From Vandiemenella viatica (lineage: Eukaryota > Arthropoda > Insecta > Orthoptera > Morabidae): DNA of 64,000 nt. Both the position numbers and the translations under genes were made by a program. This document shows, piece after piece, positions 58,641 through 64,000 of the stretch. The stretch spans positions 181,810,437 to 181,874,436 of the forward strand of contig JARYHS010009186.1 of assembly GCA_031002005.1 (NCBI GenBank), written 5' to 3'. Each line of letters starts with the position of its first letter. Within the stretch, counting starts at the first letter, position 1. Under the pieces are notes generated by a model. That model was not told the DNA's origin. It searched no databases and saw only the letters and a list, made by a program, of their open reading frames with translations.

Positions 58641-61600
58641 TAAGGTCAACGAAAATAATTTTCAAAACGAACCATTTTCACTCATGGCAATATATATATA
58701 CGCTAATAAAACTAATAAAAATTAGCAGAATTTTGTGCAAAAATAATGACTGAAGACTCATCTAGAGATGACTGAATTATTAGGGCGAGGTAATTTATGT
58801 TCAGTTTCACGTCTAGACGTACAGTAGATTTTTAAACACTTTGAGCACAAAAATATAAAAATTGTCGGCTAGCATCGCTCGCCCTAATATCAGTGAAAGA
58901 TTCTGACATTACAAAAATTGTGGACAAATACGTCAGATCGGAAATTTTTTTATGGGACTTAATTGATGAATGATATCATATCGATTTTCCAGCACTGGAA
59001 TAGTAATAAAATAAAAAAATGGCAGCATTGTACGCGCTTTCATTAGGTATGAATTCATTGCGAGAATTATTTCTTCGTTTTTACGGTCCGAAAAGGAAAG
59101 TTTGAATTAATATTTAATGTAATTATGTACTATCTTTACTTATTTTCGTAGTAACATTTTCGTATCTTACTTACATCTTAAAGAAATCTCGATAGATCAA
59201 AAGAATTAATTTTTCTTTCTCAACAAATCTTTATTTACTTCAATCGATGCAAACCTGACAGTGAAATTATTGCTAGCCACTTTAAACACATTTTAAATGA
59301 AGGATTACGTAAGTTCATTACAGTATGGAGAACGTTTGAATAAAAAATCAAAGAATTGAATTCTGGACTGCGTATCCAACTCACGTCCTATGTAAATGAA
59401 AAATCATAGAACGTTTGTAATATGAACCACGAACACAAGGCAAAATACACCAAATGACCGAAATGTCATCACACTAGTTCAACCACTTACAAAAATTTAA
59501 CTTCATTTCTATTCAGAAATTTCCTAAGGTTTTCAGTTGCTTTGACCTTCAAACATTTCTGAACTAGATACGGAACGTGTAACCTTATTGTAATGCATAT
59601 TTACTGTTAGCTAAACAAAATTATATACCGATCCAGATACCGTACAGTCAACTGAACTAACTGTGGACGCCTATTATTTTTCTGTTTTCAGTAGAGAAAT
59701 TAAAGTTTTGCTCTAAAGTTTCTCGATGGCTACTGCTTGATGTGTGGTTAGGACAGAAAATATACATGTGCCTTGCTGCTCCTAAGGCACAAAATTTGTT
59801 CGTCAATTCCTAAAAAAGTTATGATCAGCAGTGGCAAATAAAGATGGAAGCCACTGAGCTTGCATTACAAAAAGTCAGTAGACATGTCTGAAAGCTGAAT
59901 GGTTACCAATATATTGCACGAATATAACACAGAAACTGCTCCTGTTAAAGAAAATCGCCAAATAAAAATAACCACCTGTTCTCACTTACCTCAATCTGAA
60001 CCGTTTCGTAAAACTCGAATGCATTGATCACAGCTCGTCATTCCACTACATCAAAAAGCTATGACACACAATTCTATAGCAATAACACACAATAACGCCC
60101 CGTCTTCCACATTGATGCTCGGACGGGGATTCGAACCCGTGTCCTCCAGAATGCAAATCCATAGCCTTAACCAACTGGTAATTCGTGGTGAGAGGTGAAC
60201 AATACAGAAAATTACGGAATATTTTTATGAAGATAATGTGATGACAACAGCTTTTGTTGAGTCACTTCACCGACAGAAATTAGTCGATATCAGTGGCTCG
60301 GTGATCTTGGAGACGTAGCCATTAACTCTGAAATGCAGAAAGTGTTGTTGAAGCGAATTCTGGATGATTATATTGCATAGTAAGACCTCTCGAATTGTTA
60401 AATATTTAATGGTTCTTGTGTTTGGCTTCGTTAAACTACCAACCTGCATCCATTTTTGGTTTGTTTCAGTTAACATTTCACCCGTTAAACAGTTCTCAAA
60501 ATCTCCATGTAGAGTCAGCTTTAATTTTGATTGTCATTAAGCTTTGCATTAGGCTTTAAATAACAAATTTTGTATAATTACAAAACCGCTGCATCTACAT
60601 ATACACAAGCCACAGATATTTTTTTTTAACAAAGAACATTCAGCAACCATAGATCGTCATTAATACAAAAAAATTAATATCTCTCTTTCTGGAGCATAAG
60701 TACATTTTCTCTCAATAGTTCAGTTTGTGGCAACGTTATTTTCGATTAAAGTTTGAGGCTTATTGATTAGGTGTAACGTCCATTTATCCTTTAATTTTGA
60801 TTAAATTTTATACAGTCTGTTAGTAAAATTATATAGTTATTTAAATAACTGATTAAGGGAAGGAGCGGGATTTTTTTTTGTATAATTACCAAACCGCTGC
60901 AGCTACATTTACACAAGTCACAAATTTATTTACAAAGAACATTGAACAACCATAGATAATCTTTAATACAAAAAAATATTTCTCTTTATGTAGCATAAGT
61001 GACTGTGGAAGGACATCCATCACAAAATGTTCTTGGTGTGTACGTAATTTTGTTTCAAATGTTTCTATGATTTACATCATCCATCATTTACATATTACTC
61101 AAAGGAAGATTAATAATTTGGAGACTTTGTTTGAAAACGAATGCTACAATGTCAAATGACAATAAAAAAGATACAAACAGAGTTTTTTTTAAAAAAACCG
61201 GCGTTATTAATAGGTGGTCTTCCGTAGTGGTATAACCAATTAGGCACATTTTTTACACTTTTTAATCCCCGATTTCTTTTAAACGGAGGCCCACCAGGCA
61301 GAACTGCTTTAGGGAGAGAAACCACAGGTGATGTACTATTTACCAGACTTGATCTTTCTACGACAGCAATATCCAAACTGAAGACCTCTCCTTGTAAGCA
61401 TGTAAGAATAAAAATAATTAAAATTTATTTGTTTTTTGCAAAAATAATGATCGATGGCACATCTAGAATTGACTTTGAATTAGTATGTTCAATTTCATGT
61501 CTTTAGGTTGGGCAGTTTTTTCAAAAAGTGTACCACAATGTGTGCATGATTCGTCGCCTAGTGTAAGGACTCGGTTCAATCGCCCTAATTATTATTTCAT

Positions 61601-63379
61601 ATCTAGAAAACGTTTTGCTTTTCATGTTTATCTAAATACACATCCGATCCCCGAACACAGATGTCGGGGTCTCGTGCTTCGCCAGAATCGATACATAAGA
61701 AATGTTGTTATAAAAATCTGCATTTTTCTGAAGTGATTTCTCTGTACAGAGTAAAAGGTCGATTAGAACCGGGATTGTCTATTACATGTCCAGCAATTTC
61801 TAACTTGGATTACAAAAGAGTGGGTATCTATGATAACTACGTTGCCATCTACTTCTACAACGATGTTTAAGAAGTTTTTAATAGGTTTTAAAATTTTGTC
61901 ACTGACTACAGTAAAAACTTTGATGCACAAAATTAAAATTTTAGTATGTTTAGGACTTTTCGATACAAATTTCTATTTCTTGGATTCAAATTTACAACCC
62001 AGTAAATTCCGTTTCGCAAGCCTAATTTAACCTCAAATGGAAATAAGGCTTTACAATTCACTTATTGCTACAGGCACTCTATTGTTTCGTATAGGGTGTT
62101 AATAGTTATATGCATAAAATACTACGGAAATGGAGTTATTTCAGCAGAAAGCAATCTAATAAAACAGTTGATAAAATGGTTTCTTAATTAATCTAACAAC
62201 AAAACGCCATGGTAAGGTTTGTCTCTTGAAATACCTAGGCTCACGCATCACCTACTTCCTTAATTGATACTTATAGTGCAGTAAAAAAAAATTGTCTTTG
62301 CTACTCCAACTTTTTTCCAGGCTGTACGGCTCGTCGACATCATGGTTATTAGAGCAGAGAAATGATGTGGGATGAGAAACTGGAAGGTATTCAGCCTTTA
62401 TCTTTTGAAGTAACCATCCAGGTACTCGCCTGGTAATATTTCAGGAAATCTGGGGAAACCGAAACAAAGCTGTCCAGACAATTATTTGCATCCGAAGGTC
62501 AGGCCCGAGAGTTACCATTCACCCATCAAGCATGGTGCAACATTTTCTCTGTAATGCTGCAGTTAATTACGATAGATAAGTGGCATCGGGACATGCTAAA
62601 CATACAGTCCGGTTCCACATTCTAGAGTACAAGAACTTTAATAACTCCTTAATTGCAATCGATACACAATCCAGTACCTACGTCGTTAGCTACGTCGTGA
62701 AGATATCAGACGCCGCACATGGGCTTTGTTGTTTCGACTCCTGATGGTGGAAGAAATTCTCATCTTCAGGATGGTGCAAGGATTTCTGATCAGAAATTGT
62801 GTGTTAAAGTCATGGGTTTCAACTTCTCCCCTCAAACAACACAACGTACTGGCACACTTTACAGTTACCACAAGAAACTATTACACACAGTTAAACACAA
62901 AAAGAAACTGTGCAAAAAAAAAAAAAAAAGAAAGAACACAAGAAAAATGTCCTGGAGAGGTAATTCCCCCCATTACAGCCACCAAAGCCTAATTCACTCG
63001 GTATGATTTCATCATCATCTTCAGCCATGGTTTAAAAATCTGATCGTTAAATAAATGCTCAAATTTGCTAAGAATAAGGTATTCGGATTTATCAATCTTA
63101 ATACTTGGAATATGTGGAAGAATGGCAGTCGCATTCGTTTCTTAAATTTGAATAAGATTTCCAAGTCAACTTTTAGCTTACCAATTCGACACTTCAAGAG
63201 GGCAGATTCGTTTATCATAAGGCAAGCATGCAATAATTTACAAAGTTTGCAGAAATAATGCTAACCAACGGAATCAGTTATCTTATAATCAAGTACAGCT
63301 ATCCGTCCAAGCATATTAATATTGAATAAATGAAGTCTCCACAATTTTTAAGGCTATGTTAGAAAGTTAAAGGAATTAG
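58641..63379. other. AT-rich region with diverged direct repeats, no gene recognised
   Basis: Two blocks of about 140 bases starting TTTTGTATAATTAC[AC]AAAC lie at 60570-60715 and 60875-61015. An AAAAATAATGA...TCTAGA block occurs at 58738-58835 and again at 61437-61520. TCGCCCTAAT and its complement occur near 58783, 58885 and 61578. A minus-strand open frame (61152-61376; SSLVNSTSPVVSLPKAVLPG) is not recognised. A-rich run near 62916-62931. Confidence 0.4.
60115..60192 (-). mobile_element. tRNA-like SINE head
   Basis: Minus strand: TTACCAGTTGGTTAAGGC (A box) and GGGTTCGAATCCCC (B box) with tRNA-like spacing and a well paired T-stem, but the acceptor arm does not pair. The body of SINE family 1 is not attached. 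Confidence 0.5.
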
Positions 63380-64000
63380 AAGGTATAAAGAAATCGTGGA
63401 TAAAACAGGAGAAGTTTCTGAGAATATGAAAAAGCATAGATATTAGGTAACTGCATTAATGAAACCATTAGTGACTCCCATTAGCAACTCTCCTTTAGGG
63501 TTACGAAGGAGAATATCAGAAGTGGAACTTCGCAACATAAGTAGAAATGTGCACCTAAGCAAATTAATTATTTAACTGGGATATTGTAAAGGATCTAATA
63601 AAACTAAAAAAAGTATACAGATTCCGATATGGATAAAATTACTGCAGATGTATTAAAAACAGCGGCTAGTATCATTGCATCTAGCGTTGTAATATTATTA
63701 GGTTGAATCTGGAGAGTTGCTGCTTACCAAAGTATTGGAAAATTGCCATGGTACTACCAGTCCGTAAATAAGGTGAAACAGGGAGAGTGAAAATTACAGG
63801 TCTATTAGTTTGACATTAGTAGTAGGTAAAGTGATTGAGATATTGATATTCAAACGTATATGAAATGTTTGTAGGGAAAGAAACTGGTTTGCAGAACCAC
63901 AACATGTTTTTTAGGCATGGATATTCATGCGAATTTCTGTTATTGGGCTATATATAGAATGAAATGAGCAAGGGAGCATAATTGGATAGTGTAGCACTTG
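63380..64000 (+). mobile_element. LINE-B copy 5, N-terminal reverse transcriptase, cut by window end
   Basis: Plus strand: DKITADVLKTAASIIASSVV (near 63640), CLPKYWKIAMVLPV, then YRSISLTLVVGKVIEILIFK (near 63800), GLQNHNMFFRHGYSCEFLLL and DSVAL at the edge. The order and wording match LINE-B copy 1 (HHGFRQGY..CESQL..GYM, INSVALDIL). Stops and frameshifts are present. The right limit is the window edge. Confidence 0.75.

Noticed and set aside
60115..60192. Functional tRNA gene on the minus strand
   Set aside because: The T-stem is good, but the acceptor arm does not close and no clear anticodon stem is found.
61152..61376. Minus-strand open frame of 74 codons (Pro/Ser-rich)
   Set aside because: Not similar to anything I know, and flanked by AT-rich repeats. 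Kept only as a note.

Overview
The window looks like nuclear DNA from an insect with a large, repeat-rich genome. It is AT-rich, has one split gene with multi-kilobase introns, and is packed with non-LTR retrotransposons, tRNA-derived SINEs, Helitrons and MITEs. The SINE body and the LINE tails resemble repeats I associate with orthopteroid (polyneopteran) insects; that is an inference, not a species call. I see no bacterial operons, CRISPR arrays or intact RNA genes.

The one recognisable host gene is a cytochrome P450 of the CYP4 clan on the minus strand. Exons 1-5 lie at 37265-37479, 32214-32387, 22543-22792, 19373-19571 and 16876-17026. They encode the membrane anchor, the proline hinge, the C-helix WxxxR and the I-helix AGxDTT motif. 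The K-helix, PERF and haem-cysteine exons were not found and probably lie beyond the left edge. Exon 4 is out of frame by one base at an A6 run. The introns hold a mariner pseudogene, LINE ends and SINEs.

Left part (1-16.8 kb): nothing recognised to 1606. A minus-strand Helitron (1607-7927) carries a broken Rep gene and no helicase. A second, non-autonomous Helitron (3027-4711) sits inside that Rep gene and carries about ten copies of a 167-bp satellite. The Rep gene also holds a 145-bp intron-like segment. Further right are LINE-A (10.4-11.3 kb), a SINE with target duplications (11.6 kb), a LINE C-terminus (13.1 kb), a GIY-YIG fragment like those of Penelope elements (13.6 kb) and a decayed LINE-B (14-16.3 kb).

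Right part (38-64 kb): a SINE, a 1.3-kb solo LTR (38491-39799), and a degenerate tandem repeat of about 0.5 kb interrupted by a 4.5-kb hAT-like element (40448-44937, 8-bp target duplication). That element contains a second TIR-bounded unit, a SWIM-type gene fragment and a LINE-A copy. After it come LINE-E, whose 3' region hosts a TTAA-flanked element (48810-49963), which in turn hosts a TAA-flanked Harbinger-like MITE (49247-49601). Then follow LINE-B copies (one with a twin-priming-type inversion), a second Helitron 3' end with a Pif1 helicase remnant, and a LINE-B copy running off the right edge.

Overall this is an intron-rich P450 locus embedded in layers of nested transposons. Several insertions can be placed to the base from target duplications or from the coding sequence they interrupt.
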